DNA from: Polyodon spathula
Lineage: Eukaryota > Chordata > Actinopteri > Acipenseriformes > Polyodontidae
Length of the DNA: 64,000 bases
Reading direction: 5' to 3'
Assembly (NCBI RefSeq): GCF_017654505.1
Contig: NC_054536.1
Location: forward strand, 34,331,946 to 34,395,945
In this document: positions 44,084 to 56,860 of the stretch, piece after piece
How the letters are laid out: every line of letters begins with the position of its first letter
How positions within the stretch are numbered: position 1 is the first letter of the stretch
Program-made: the position numbers and the translations under genes
Notes under the pieces: generated by a model
The model's database searches: none
Told to the model about the DNA's origin: nothing
Seen by the model: only the letters and a program-made list of their open reading frames with translations

Positions 44084-45137
44084 TCCCTCTTAGTCACTAT
44101 CTAGTAATTCTTGTTTAACAAGAGCATTCAGTTATTTAAAAAGCTTTAGAATGAATAGGGGGTTAAAGAGATCAGCTGTTATTATTTGGCTATGGTGGGG
44201 GGGGGGGGGAAATCAAGCTCATTTCATCTTTGGTCTGGTCTGTCACCCACTTTGGCCAAGGAAAAAATAAATGATTTCATTTTGACTGGCTTACAGCTAT
44301 TAGATGCAAATATACAGTGCTATCCATCCAAAATGTATTTAAGCATTGATGCATACAACATACTGAACCAAAATTTGTGCACCAAACATATCACTTCTGT
44401 ATGCTACAAATAACACACTTTACACCAACATGGAAACGGATCACTGCTGTCAAATGTGCAAACACAGAATAACCATCACCTCAATTAACCGTAGCTCACA
44501 GGAGTGTGCTGTGAATATCAAGCATGAGGGTTACTTTGAGTTTAGTCCACCAATGACTGACAATGTGGAAAGCACCCACAAACAGGCCGGTACCAACAAA
44601 TATGGGGGTGTGATCACCAAAAAGAATCCCACAGCAGTTAATAAAGCATACTATATTTTTCAGCTTCATAAAATTACCCACAATATATCAACTTGACTGG
44701 GTTTGTCAAAGCTTGTATAAAAAACATTTCTTCCATCACCTACTGATTCCCTCCAAACAATATTTTGGTAAAGCATTATTTTTAATACCAAATCTCAAAA
44801 GACATTTATTTTCTACTATGACTTTTTAAAGCATGCACAAATTAAAAAAAAAAAAAAACTCTTTTAGAGTAAAGACCTAAATATCTCACACAGAGATAGA
44901 ATTCAAACTGTTACAAAAAGATGTTAGCACACTGAATACTGAAAACAAAAGATCATATTTGTGTACAAGGTTTGTTCAAACCTAAAAAAAGCAACAGCCT
45001 TACCCTTTTCAAAACGTGCCAATTACTTGGTAAAAAGCTTTTTTAAATCTTTTAGTAAAGCTGATACTTTTTTGTAATCTAGTTTCTATCATTAATTGAG
45101 GTGAAGGTTAGTCACAGTAAAATGAAAAGCTTGCAAA

Positions 45138-45145
45138 TGAGGTAG
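45138..45145 (-). promoter_or_regulatory. let-7 seed match (distal)
   Basis: CTACCTCA on the TRIM71 sense strand, an 8-mer let-7 site about 4.2 kb after the stop. It counts only if the 3'UTR extends this far. Confidence 0.4.
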
Positions 45146-46585
45146 AAAGTTCTGGGAAATAAATGTGATTAGTGTCTTGACTACACTGTTGTATACGTTA
45201 TGTGATAAATTACTTTATAAATACCAGTGTTTCTTGTTTGTTTGTTAAACTTAACTCACACACCGTTCTTCCTAAGCACAGCATTGTCAATCCCTGTGTT
45301 CTATTTGGCACCCATGATTTTCATTGGGTTCTTTTTGGCACAACTTTCAGACCGGTGCTGATCAATTTTCCTGATATATTTAAAGGCACAATCAAAAAGG
45401 TTGACTTTGCAAGTGTTTACCAACGGGACTGTATCCTCTATGAAAGGCAAGCTAGTCTGAAACTTTGTGTGTTTTGAAGTTGACGTGGTGATTATTGTAT
45501 TTACTCCTAACCATATAGACAGATCTCGGTCCAAAACCTAGCAAAAATAACATTTCAAAAAAGCATACAGAATCTACAGCAGCAGGCTTTGCACAGATGT
45601 TTTGCATTTGGTAAAGTAGATTTAAAAAGGAACCAGTGTGCAGTGTCAGAAACAAGACCACTCAGGAGGAGACACTGGAGGTATCTTATGAAGACAATCC
45701 CAGAGGTTGATTTTTATGGAATGTCTGGCGGAGTTATGTTTCAAAAAAGCTTTTTTTTTTTTTGTTTTTCTAAAACTGAACCTAATCATTAAACTGAATC
45801 AAATCCTATTGAAATGCAGACATGAACGATTGGCTGACATTTAAATTAAAACCATAGCAGGCCTCAACAGAGGAAACAGTGCCATTCAGTGAGTTACCAA
45901 GATTACAAATCAAAGTTTTATTGTGGAATAACACTTAGCCGAGATGGACAAGCACCTTTAGATTAGGAGACTTGCCAGTGTTTTTTTTAGCAAGACTTTG
46001 CTTTGCGTTTTCCCCATTCAGCTGCTGTTTGACTGGCCTAAACATAATACAGGTATACAAAGACTTACAAATGGTACTCTGACCAAGGGTGTCAACTCAC
46101 TGAGTAACTTCGCTCATAAAATGGGTTGTTGAACAAGATTTGACTCGACAGTAGGCTAGTCAGGAAATACTTGCCCTTTACTGAAACTAAGCAAATACAA
46201 TCTATATTACCACTTTGAAAACTAAGTGGGGAGCAGGAATGTAGTCAGACATCACACATGAAGCTGGGGGTGGGTGGACAAAAGTTTAGGATTGATTCTC
46301 TATTTTCACAGATTTTATCTAGACCAAGAATATTCCTGAATCTTCCTCAACTAACAAATGTAAATATTTGGCAATGCCTACATATATTTTAAGGAATAAT
46401 AGCTTGCATGGTAATGTTAAATATATCACTTTAAAAACACCATTAAACAAACACTAATTTATGTTGTACCTTCTGGGTACAAAAGGTATAGTTGACCCGG
46501 GGGTTGGTTCTGTTTAATAGAAACAGTGTCTAATCTAAATATCTTTGTTTCTATCATTAAAACAGGGAGTTTTTATGAATCATGG

Positions 46586-46621
<36 letters not shown>

Positions 46622-47201
46622 ACACCTTAAATCAAGCAAAGCAAATCCCTTTAGTGTGTTTTCTAGTGTTTAATCTTATATGCTTTATATGGTGTTCAAT
46701 TGGAGAAACTGGGCACTTATACTTCTGACTAAAGTGGCAATGAACAGCGAACAAACATTATTCTGATTTATACTGCTTACCTAGGTTTCTAAGAGCCCAG
46801 TGTACTTCTAAACTAAGAATTAATTGAATAACCCCAGACAGCAATTCAACAGCAGTGCTCTTTAGAAGTTGACATACTTAGCTTGTGGCATTGAGCATGT
46901 ATTTCTTAACATTTTTTAATGCTTTTTAACAAACACTAAAATAGTCATGTTTTGAATGCTTAATTTCTCTACAAAATTTCTAATGAATACGGTCTTCAAG
47001 GTGGATAATCTTAGACAATTACATTCAAATTAGCCTGAAAACTTGATTTAATCTTTGGTTTCTTTAGAAGCTGAGGGATGACAGTGCTCAATATCAATAT
47101 ATTTTGTTTAAACCTTAGCACAGTGCTTAGCACCAACAGGTTGTAAATGGCAGTGGAAAATCGGGTTTTCAAAAAAGAAATCCCAGACATCTTAAAAATA
47201 A

Positions 47202-47238
<37 letters not shown>

Positions 47239-47865
47239 TGTGCCATACAAGGGGCATGTTGTGCTAAGTTCTATTCCTCAGTTATGTCCCCTTCCTAGAT
47301 AAGACAGAGCCCTGCATAATAAAATTTAAAAAAAAAAAGTCCAGCAGCAAGGGCTACTTACATCACAAGATCATTTACAAATATCAACTGAAATCCACAG
47401 AAGTTATGGATTTTATCCTAAGCTTGTAAACAGAAAGCGCACCTTTTAAGAAAAAAAAGAAGAGGAAAATCTACAATATTGTTAAGGTACGTAATCAACC
47501 ATGAATTTTCAGTCTAGTCTTTGAAACCCATTCATGCTAGCCCCAAAAACACCCTATTCTTAGAATTAAAGCTTTCACCTCTTTATCCACTACCAACATA
47601 AGTGAAAGTAAAGCTAAGGCTACGGCCTATAAAGGAACCCAAGACAAACCAAATATATTGTATGTTACACCAAATTTGGATTCTTTTGCATGTATTTATT
47701 TATTTAGTTTTTAATTTGGCAAGTCCTCCGAGAAATACCAAAACACCACACACCATGTTTTCAGCTCTCAGTATGGCAGGAAAGTCAGGGGTTTAAATCT
47801 TCCTTTCTTTGCGTCTGACATGTGGCTTCCTATTCCACAATTCTTCATTAATATACACACTCTAT

Positions 47866-47987
<122 letters not shown>

Positions 47988-48640
47988 AAACAAGGTAAAA
48001 AGGGTGGGGGTCTTTGCAAACACTGCATATATGACAACATACTGTCGTGTTAATTAAATTATTAATATTATTAATGCCCCAAACGCTAACATTAATCCAG
48101 TTCTTTTTCTCTTTGCGCACACTTTTTTTTTTTTTTTTATATTTTCAATCAGCCTGCATGTACATGCTCTGTTATGCTAGCATTACTTCTCAGATGCCAA
48201 CCAGTTTTCACAAGGTATTCAGTCCAGCTTACACCAGTGGGAACTATCGATCTTATTTCTGGCATAACATTTGAAAAAAGCCAAAGGCTTTTCTTTTCTT
48301 GTTTGTAAGTCACAGAACAGACTGTGATTAAAGTCTGAAAGTTTCGGGCGGTTTGGTTTTAACTCACTAAGTTATGAAGCTGACTTGCCACAGTAACCAA
48401 GAGGGTAATCATCTTTTGGTAGTAAACAAGCTAACAAAAAGCAAAACCAAAAACAGATGTCTCCACACTTCCTACAATTAACATGTAACCCGTGTATCTG
48501 AACATTGTCTCAGCAACACCGAGTATTTTAAATTGCTTAATGTGCACGGTAACTTTAGAAAATGTGTGCGAGCTGTGCAAATATAAACAGCACTTTGTTT
48601 CTTTTTTTCTCTCTCAAATAAAAAAAACCAAAAAAAACAT

Positions 48641-48648
48641 TGAGGTAG
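48641..48648 (-). promoter_or_regulatory. let-7 seed match 2 in TRIM71 3'UTR
   Basis: CTACCTCA on the sense strand, about 680 nt after the stop and 76 nt beyond seed match 1. Confidence 0.7.
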
Positions 48649-48723
48649 ACATTTTTTTCTTATAAATCTTTACGGACTACATCTCTGCACAACAAACACA
48701 AGTACATTCATATGTGAACAAGA

Positions 48724-48731
48724 TGAGGTAG
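48724..48731 (-). promoter_or_regulatory. let-7 seed match 1 in TRIM71 3'UTR
   Basis: CTACCTCA on the sense strand, about 600 nt after the stop; further partial pairing with the let-7 3' half looks possible. lin-41/TRIM71 is the classic let-7 target across animals. Confidence 0.75.
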
Positions 48732-48773
48732 GTATGATGCAGAGTGTAAAACATTCCAAGAATGCAAAGAAAT

Positions 48774-48781
48774 TCCCTGAG
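48774..48781 (-). promoter_or_regulatory. miR-125 seed match in TRIM71 3'UTR
   Basis: CTCAGGGA on the sense strand, an 8-mer match to the miR-125 seed, 42 nt upstream of let-7 match 1. Mammalian Trim71 is reported to respond to both let-7 and miR-125. Confidence 0.7.
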
Positions 48782-49324
48782 ATGATTAACAAAAGGGAGT
48801 TTAAGACATACATGAAGGGCAAGGCCAGTCAAGACTACAGAGGATGGTGCTCTAGCAGCCAAGCAGTTTGGCAAATATTCTCACTGCTGCTTTTTTATAT
48901 ACCTGATAATAAGCACATCTTCATATTATGCTGTGATTTAGGTTGGAGAGTAAATTATATTCTCCAGTTTAGGTTTATGTTTCTAACAGCTATAACCAGA
49001 GGGTCTACATGGGACAAATAGATCCAAGACCACTCTATTCTGCTTTATTAAAATAACTTGACCTACTGACTGCTTCTAGTCAACTGTTCTCTAGTTTCAG
49101 CTAAGAAAAATTCCTCAACTCAACACACACATTCAACTGCTACAAAGAACATCAACAAGATCAGTTGTTCAGACTGATGGAGTGCCATATCCATCAGTGG
49201 AACACCAGTTTAAACCTACAGCAACCCTTGCTTAAATGACTGCCCCCATCAAACAATACTGTATATCTTAAAATCTCTTTTTTCTCTCTTTTTTTTTTTT
49301 ACATTACAAAACAGAAAGCGGTTT

Positions 49325-50776
49325 TCAGAAAACTAGGATTCGATTGTTTCCAAAGTCGACAACCACAATCATTCCGTCAGGAGTAATGGCTATACCCGAT
49401 GGGCGGTCCATCTGCCCGAAGCCATTACCTTGATTCCCGAACTTGCATAAGAAGTTACCATTGGGTTCGAAGACCTGGACCCTGTGGTTACGGGAGTCAG
49501 CAACCACAATGCGCCCCTCCTGGTCCACAGCAACCCCCTGCGGCCGCAGGAACTGCCCGTTGCCCGTGCCCTCTGAACCCAGAAAGCGGGCAGACTGGCA
49601 GTCGGGCTTGATGACAAGCAGCCGGTGATTGTTGAAGTCTGTCACCACTAGGTGGCCCTCGTGGTTGAAAGCCACTCCCCTAGGAGAGTCAAAGTGCTTC
49701 CAGAGGGCACCCTCAAAGCCATACTTATTCAGGAAGGCTCCATCAGGCCCGAACAGCTGGATGCGGTGGTTGCGGGTGTCAGAAACAAGGATCTTGCCTT
49801 CAGGGTTGACAGCAACATCCCAGGGGTAGTTGAACTGCCCATTCTTGGTGCCCTTCTCCCCAAACTTGAAGAGAAACTGTCCCTCAAATGTGAAGACCTG
49901 AATGCGGTGATTGTCCTTGTCAGCCACAATAATTCTCCTCTGGCTGTCGCAGGCCACGCCAGCAGGTCGGTCAAACTGGCCAGCTCTTGAGCCCAGGGTC
50001 CCAAACTTGTGAAGGAAGGCACCACAGGGCTTGAAGATCTGAACGCGGTTGTTGCTGCGATCGGCCACCACAATGTAACCCTCCTTGTCTACACAGATGC
50101 CCCAGGGTCGGCACAGCTTGCCATCTCCATCTCCCTCACCTCCAAATGAGGCCATCGGCAGCCCCACCACCACATAGCTGCGACCTGATTTGACCAGCAC
50201 CTTGAATGGGCTGCCCTCGATGTGCTGGTTGCAAATGAGAACAGAGATAAGGTGCTCACCCTCTAGCTTGGGCAAGTAGTTGACAGTGTAGGTGCCGCTC
50301 TGGTGGTCAGTTACCTCTGCCCCAAACAGGTTGCCGTCTGGGCCCATGGCCACTGCAGAGATGACATCACCGCCAGAGAGTCTGGGCTCACCATCGTGAT
50401 CATAGCCCACCACGGTGAAGGACGCCATCTTGCCCTGCAGAGCCCTCTTTAAGCCCTCGCCAGTTGCTTTGGTCACTGGGGCGAAGGCGCCGCTGCTGAT
50501 CAGCCCCATTGACTTGAGTGCAATGAAGAGGGCATGGTCAGGTGGGGTAAACATGATGCGGTCATCCTCCTGTGGCTGCAGGACTCCCCGCAGGGCCTTG
50601 AGCTCCTGGATCTGGGTCAGCATGCGCTCCCGGGCCAGCAGGATGTCCATGTTCCTGCCCTCCTCTATCACCTGCTGAACCACATTGATGGTGCTGTCCA
50701 GCTTGTTGAGGTTCTGGTGCAGCTTCTCCACCTGCAGGTAGAGGGACTTGGCTTTCACCTGGCGAATCTTCTCCAC
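49325..50776 (-). CDS. TRIM71: TRIM71 last coding exon (filamin domain and six NHL repeats)
   Basis: 483 codons plus TGA, after acceptor tttttccccccag (exon begins GTG GAG AAG, so the first residue is Val, not a start). Residues 1-65 finish the coiled coil, about 117-195 are the filamin/ABP280 domain ([19 protein letters not shown]), and about 208-483 form six NHL repeats (e.g. [60 protein letters not shown]), ending NNRILVF as in all TRIM71/LIN-41 proteins. The NHL propeller binds RNA stem-loops and TRIM71 represses mRNAs in early embryos and stem cells. The C-terminus distinguishes it from TRIM2, TRIM3 and TRIM32. No disruption is seen. Confidence 0.98.
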   Translation of the reverse strand: MEKIRQVKAKSLYLQVEKLHQNLNKLDSTINVVQQVIEEGRNMDILLARERMLTQIQELKALRGVLQPQEDDRIMFTPPDHALFIALKSMGLISSGAFAPVTKATGEGLKRALQGKMASFTVVGYDHDGEPRLSGGDVISAVAMGPDGNLFGAEVTDHQSGTYTVNYLPKLEGEHLISVLICNQHIEGSPFKVLVKSGRSYVVVGLPMASFGGEGDGDGKLCRPWGICVDKEGYIVVADRSNNRVQIFKPCGAFLHKFGTLGSRAGQFDRPAGVACDSQRRIIVADKDNHRIQVFTFEGQFLFKFGEKGTKNGQFNYPWDVAVNPEGKILVSDTRNHRIQLFGPDGAFLNKYGFEGALWKHFDSPRGVAFNHEGHLVVTDFNNHRLLVIKPDCQSARFLGSEGTGNGQFLRPQGVAVDQEGRIVVADSRNHRVQVFEPNGNFLCKFGNQGNGFGQMDRPSGIAITPDGMIVVVDFGNNRILVF

Positions 50777-52614
50777 CTGGGGGGAAAAAAAAAAAAAAAA
50801 AAGAGCATGCCAATCAGATTAAAATGAGGCACAACCATGTCCACCCCCCAAAAAAACTATCAGCAAGCTCACCAGTTGGAAACACCATAGTGATGGCTTG
50901 TTAGTCATCACTATGGGGTTTGCTATAGTATGATGACCAATCATTGAAGTGGAAATATGCTACCATTATTACGTGGAAATTCTTTTCAATGACTAACTAC
51001 TGAGGTTAATATATGTTTCATATTGCAATCGACACAGCATCTTGCTTAATTTATAACCTGTAGATTTAACTTCTACTGCTCCTACCAAAGCTTCAAGATT
51101 TATAAAAAAAATAAATTAAACAAGCCATGTATTACCAACCTAACATCTTTTACTACTAAAGACCCTTCCCAGTGGCTCTCAGCTGTCACTTCCAGAAGGA
51201 AAACTTTATTTTTATTACAGCTTTTTCTAAAGAGTGAAAGGGTAAAAGTTCCCTTTAATGGTTGCCTGCTGAGTATCAAACACAATTCAGAAGTCCTGCT
51301 CTTGACATTTAAAACCATTAAGGGAAAGTCCTCTGATTATCTGATTATTTCTATGCTCACAACCAGTTTAAAATGGGTGGTGTTACAAACCATGCAGTGA
51401 AGAAACGATTATCTTGTGGACAATTAATCCTTACCTTACACCTTTAAAACAATTCAACAAAGAGCTCCATAAATACATTAGACACTGAACATTGGCATTA
51501 ACAGACACCTTTGAAAACTGGTTTCAGTTAGAAATAGAGTGACATGATGAATATGTCTTAATTATTTTTCTTTTCTTTTTACAAACATATTCTGAATTGT
51601 TTTTCACTGTAACAAGGCAGCCACAAACATCAAAAGATCACATTTAGGAACTAATGTAAACTGTGTATAAAGCCATAACAGTCTGGCCTTAAGAGTCAGT
51701 CTATGCACACACACATCTGGGTACAGAAACAATAAATCAAAGAACAATTTAATAAGGACCATGGTACACCCCCCCCCATAGTAACACTATCCATTGGGGC
51801 TCTGCACGGTGGTTTATATGAAGTTATATATGCATGCATTACAACAAACAAGATTTTAATGATATTTCCAGTATTTTGGAGGCTTGGTGTTTATATAACA
51901 GACAGGATTATTAGAAGAAAATCACAAATCAGCCCCTCCTGCCTCCTGAGTGTCAATTACCATTGTACAGTGTGTTTACAACTGCATCCAACTACCAAAA
52001 TGTACATATATTTATCTTCCATTTTGAATACATGTTTCTCATATATTCGAATAGGCAAGATCAAGTGATTGCAGGCATTGTGTTTCATTAATTTTTTTTT
52101 TTTTTTTTTTTTTTTTCTGGCGTGAACATACAATTTCATGTTTGCATTTGTAATGGACCACAGTACACCTATGAAGTAGACACTGCCAAGGTGTTTAAAT
52201 AGACAGCTTGCATTTCAATGACACAGGCTAGGCAAATGATTACAGAATTGTTTATCACTTATTAACCCTTAGAACTTTTATTCCGCAACAAACTATTTGC
52301 GTGCCAGAGAAAGAACAATTTATATAGGCTATAATTGACAGATTTTTTTTTTATAATTATTATTATTGAATGCCAGTGAAGTGATATGTAATTCATCGGC
52401 ATAAAATGGGCTATACAGAAATTTAGGAGGTACAAATGAGGGGAAAATAAACAAATTTAAACATTTTGCAGTAGTAAACCCTGCTCGGTATCTGTGCACT
52501 TTAAGCAGCATGGCAGGGGGAAATAAACTGTGCCTACACGTTTGCCTGCATATGTGTCCAGAATCTTAAGCAATTCTTAATCCGAAATGAATCCACGTTC
52601 CTCATTGCTCTTAC
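50777..52614 (-). other. TRIM71: TRIM71 intron
   Basis: 1,838 bp with GT...AG borders (donor gtaagagc at 52614, acceptor next to a poly-pyrimidine run at 50781-50800). Long T run at 52092-52116. No element recognised. Confidence 0.85.
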
Positions 52615-52749
52615 CTTCCAGAGAAGCTCACATTCTCGTTCCTCCAGGGCCTTCTTATGTCTCAAAGTGACAGCTTTCACCTCGGTTTGCACAACCTTGG
52701 CCTTGATCTCAACCTGTTCGGCTATAGCTTGAGCCTTCTCAATACTCAG
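52615..52749 (-). CDS. TRIM71: TRIM71 coiled-coil exon
   Basis: 45 codons, phase 0, acceptor ttgtgtttcag, donor gtaaga. Encodes [40 protein letters not shown] and ELLWK, matching the human TRIM71 coiled coil (which pairs E3 protomers) almost residue for residue, and joins in frame to the last exon (ELLWK+VEKIRQ). Confidence 0.96.
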
Positions 52750-54830
52750 CTGAAACACAAGATAAACAACTGGTCTTAATGGCTAAGAAATTACATTTTA
52801 TTTTGTAGTATAATCCAAAACTGTACAAAAGCTATGGTTATTAAACAGAATAACAGAAACAATGTGGTGCAGCTCTATGTACTCTCAATTTGGAGATTCA
52901 GACTTCAGGTACTTCAAACTAGATGCCTTTGTAGTTAATGGGAACATAGTGTAAAAAAAAAAACAAAAGCAACATTGTTACAGTATTAAAAGGAGATTCT
53001 GCAGTTTAATAAATTAGTAACATAATGACAGCTTAGTTCAGGTTGATGCAGAAATCCAAACCCCCCTTTTTTTAACTAGCATTTTGCCTTTTTAATAAGA
53101 AAATATGAGAGCCCAGAAGCATGCTGTTTCACCATGTGTGGTTGCCACATATCTTGGGAGAAACCGCCTGTATATTCTGCACATAATACAGGAGTTGGGC
53201 AAAGTCTGTTAGTATGGCCAACAAAAATGAAAAATCTCTGATCGTAAGCTCTTAAAGTCACTTTTGAGTGTGTGGAATGTCCAAAGAACAGGATTCCCCC
53301 GCCCGAGAAAGTCAAGTAGAAAAATAGACTTACAGGCTGAAGCCTGAGGAAACTGAGTGAGCCACTATAACAAACAAAATGGGCTTTAAAATGTAAAACC
53401 TTAAAAAGAGAATGCCTTAAAGCAACTGAGCTATTGATCTTAGCTACTCACAAATTTGTTTTTTTGCATGCATTCTAGGAAGCTGGGTACTCAACTGCTG
53501 TTGCCATGGTGTTTTTTGTTTAGAACAGTGCACAGTTGTCAGCCAGAAGTGCACAGTTGCATATCAGTGATTCAATTCAGACTAATAAACAATATACAAT
53601 AAAAATAATTATAAAAAAATGAATAATAAAAAGTAGTCCTGCAGTGAAATTACATGCATGGTAAACAAGAACTGCATGGCAAGCTGAGTGTATCGACCAG
53701 GATCCAGAACAGCTAAATAAACAAAGTATTTACCCTGAGATTATTTGAAACATTTAGGGGAGTGCGAATTTGGTCAAAGTTCAGTACCATTATCATAAAT
53801 AGTAACAAATCTGGTCTTCTAGGAAATACAATTTAGCTTACAGTCTAATAAAAACTAAAGAAAGATTTTATTAGTACATGTATTATGCTATTTTTGTTAT
53901 TCATTAATTAATTTTTTTTTTTTTTTTACCAATTTAGTGAAAAGGTGCATTATTATTTATTTATTTACTTATTGGAAATCTTAGTTGCAATTAGTAATGT
54001 AATGACAGGAAACAGATAAAAGGAAGACGGTCAGGCAACGAGATTGGATTTGGTAGCTCTGGGCAGACTGAAGGTCACAAGCTCAGGGTCACAGTTCACT
54101 TCAGATAATGCCTTGAACACTGGGTGGAAATGTAAGCCAATACGTTGTTTTTGCATGGTGTGGGGTTTACTCTAAGGTCACAGAAAGGTAAATGTATTCT
54201 TTACTATACAGTCTACCTCTTCCAAAGTTTCAATACTTTATCTCCTTTGCTACTTAAGAAAAAAAATAAAAAGTTTTCTGACCACAGTAACAGCATTTGC
54301 ATTCTAAGTACACACAGTCTATGTACAGTACTGGAAGGTGATCTGACAGAATTGCATTTTATTTGTATTTATTTTAAAACAGGTGACTTAGGTCAAATGC
54401 CAAAGGTCAAATAATGAATAAAAAGGCCAAGTGAACAGCAGAGCCTCTGCAGTCCTGCAAATTAGATTTGGTACTATCAGGCATTTACTGCTCACAACCC
54501 TTTCAAAGGGAATCCTGTTACTGTTAAACCATTTGCATTATTCAACTCCAGTGTGTGTTTGCACGATAATAAACAGGGGTCCTGCTTTCAGAGTAACTAG
54601 AGAGAGTCTGAACTGTGGGCTTGGTTTGTTGTTTATCCCAGTGGAATAAAAGGATTAACTAATTCCTTTGTTTTTCTAGTGCAGGGCCTCTAAGAAATAA
54701 CCCATGGGTGCCACCATAAAAAGGTTTTGAAATTAATCTGTGTCAAAGCAGTCCTTTGAAAATTAAAGGAAATATACGCCATGTAAAGAAATCCCTGAAT
54801 TAACTGATTTAATATAAAAAATGTGCACAT

Positions 54831-54834
<4 letters not shown>
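52750..54834 (-). other. TRIM71 intron, no recognised exon
   Basis: About 2.1 kb upstream of the coiled-coil exon in gene orientation. I looked for the B-box segment that should precede it and did not find it. AT-rich DNA with T runs. Confidence 0.55.

Positions 54835-54905
<71 letters not shown>
54835..54905. repeat. (TA)n microsatellite
   Basis: Perfect TA repeat of about 70 bp. Confidence 0.96.
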
Positions 54906-54908
<3 letters not shown>

Positions 54909-55088
54909 TTGAATGTTTGTTAACTTACTAACAAGTACATGGTTTTTATTTGCCTTAGGGGATCCTCCTACAAGAACCACTCATGGTTTTCTGGGAGTCC
55001 TTCTAAGGCGAAGAAAAAACCATGTGCGACAAACAATTATTCAGCATTTTTGGTACACGCTGTTGTTGTACATAAGTCGTAGGAGATT

Positions 55089-55258
<170 letters not shown>

Positions 55259-55489
55259 GCCATATTAGGGGTGTACTGATATATCAGTAGCATATCGGAA
55301 TCAGCACTTATATAAGAAGGTTAAATTAATAGGGGTGCACAGATCAGCCGATGCAGATTCCCATAATAAAAACAACACATAGATAGTGTACAGTAGTGCA
55401 TGTAGTCTAATTTATACTACTGAAACAAGGCATGCATTTAAACTGTTTTATAATTACAGCCGACAGATATTGCTCACTGTATTTATTTC

Positions 55490-56860
55490 TAAAAATGAAC
55501 ACCAATGGATAGTAAAAGATAGTGAACTTGTAATCCACTATTTGGCAGTGATTTATGCTGTACAAAAACTTTTGCAGCCACCTCTGTAACACAGGGTGGT
55601 GGGGAACGCTGCCCTGGTGGGAACTGACACAGAGCGTTCTGTGGAGCTGTGAGACCCATGTTTCTCCAGCATGCCCTTCGAGAAAGTAGCACAGAACTCA
55701 CAGGAACTCCAGTTAGTGAGTGCCTCTTTTGCATGCTCCGGACCCAGGCAGGAAGAGCACCTACCATGCTTATCCTTCACTGGCAGATTGTCCTTGCACA
55801 TATCAGCAGGATAAAACCTAAGTATGATGCAAGCAGCAACACAGTGTACAGTACTGTAAAACTGCCAGGTCAGTTCAGTACCAGTTCAGTGTCTAGCGCC
55901 AGTTTGGTACAGTAATGAGATTTGAACTGGAACAGTACCAGTCGGTTCGGTACTGGTATGGTGCCTTAGCAGTTGCTTGGTACTGTACGTGAACCAGCGC
56001 GGTACTGTGATGGTAACCAGTCCGTTCGTTACCGGTTCGGTCACTTGCACCGGTGTGGTAACCTCGTTCCCTCAGCAGAGCGTGTCGGTGACATTTACTG
56101 GTTTACTCTGTTCGCATTACCGCAGGAAGCAGTATACAGGGAACCTGCATAAGCTTCTGGCTAAACCACACAGTAAGTATGCATACAATACTGAGGGAAG
56201 CCTGTTTGTTAGACCCCTAACAGCCTTTGTGATAGAGCTGCAAGCAGGCACCAAGACGGCAATGAGATACTGTGGAACAGACTGCAAGCAGTGGTCAACC
56301 GAAGTGCGTATCTCGCTCAACGCAGAACTGCTGAGCCCGGCAGCTGCACTCTTATTTTGGTGAAAAAACAGAATAACCAAGAGAAAGAAACTCACAGAAA
56401 CAGTAACAATACCATTACGTTTCAAAAAAATAATATTGTTTCAAAAACACTTTATATTTTAACTAAGCCAGAGCTAAGCAGCCTGTGAGGAAAGCACAAG
56501 TCTGCCGAGTAAAGTTGCTTGATCCCTGGGAAGGGGTGGCACAAGGCCGCTGAGGGGATGTAACAACCACCAGGCTGTGTGTAAAGTTCCGTGCGATTAG
56601 ACAAACTAATAACAATGTTAATAATTACCCCCTTAATAGTGTACTGCACAATTAGCAATAATAAGCAGATAAAAGTAACAAGTACTCATCTTTCTATGGC
56701 TCTCCCATCAGGTTCCACTGAAGGGAAAAACGATGACGAGATCTATGCATGTAGTCCTTATATGCCCTTGTGGGCGGGCACGACTGCGTCACAGGCTCCG
56801 ATGAGCAGCTTTGACATATTATTCAGGGTCTGGGTCTTTAGGAGATAAATACCCATTAGA
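55490..56860 (-). mobile_element. DIRS-like element fragment
   Basis: On the - strand the order from 56860 down is a leader with GCCCGCCCACAAGGGCATAT, ORF1-like sequence with degenerate ggtaccggttcggt-type repeats (56060-55900), and a Cys/His-rich segment (CSSCLGPEHAKEA...CEFC, 55760-55700). It resembles the - strand element at 14.3-18.8 kb and fish DIRS gag-like proteins. RT, recombinase and the other end are absent. Confidence 0.6.
55553..55801 (-). pseudogene. Cys/His-rich gag-like fragment of DIRS element
   Basis: 82 residues including RCSSCLGPEHAKEALTNWSS then CEFCATFSKGMLEKH. The C-x2-C...H...C-x2-C spacing looks metal-binding. I know a similar C-x-x-CLG-x-x-HA motif from fish retroelement ORFs. 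No intact downstream frame. Confidence 0.55.

Noticed and set aside
50774..50776. GTG at the start of the TRIM71 last exon read as a start codon
   Set aside because: It is a Val codon immediately after a splice acceptor; the upstream coiled-coil exon joins in frame.
50562..50827. + and - strand frames overlapping the TRIM71 last exon
   Set aside because: Shadow frames of a strongly conserved coding exon.
55262..55350. Two aggggtgyac... motifs suggesting hAT-type ends
   Set aside because: Both in the same orientation with no partner end or target duplication found; too weak to annotate.
55553..55801. Cys/His-rich frame as a candidate TRIM71 B-box exon
   Set aside because: Spacing does not match a B-box and the sequence resembles a retroelement ORF1; no suitable splice sites.
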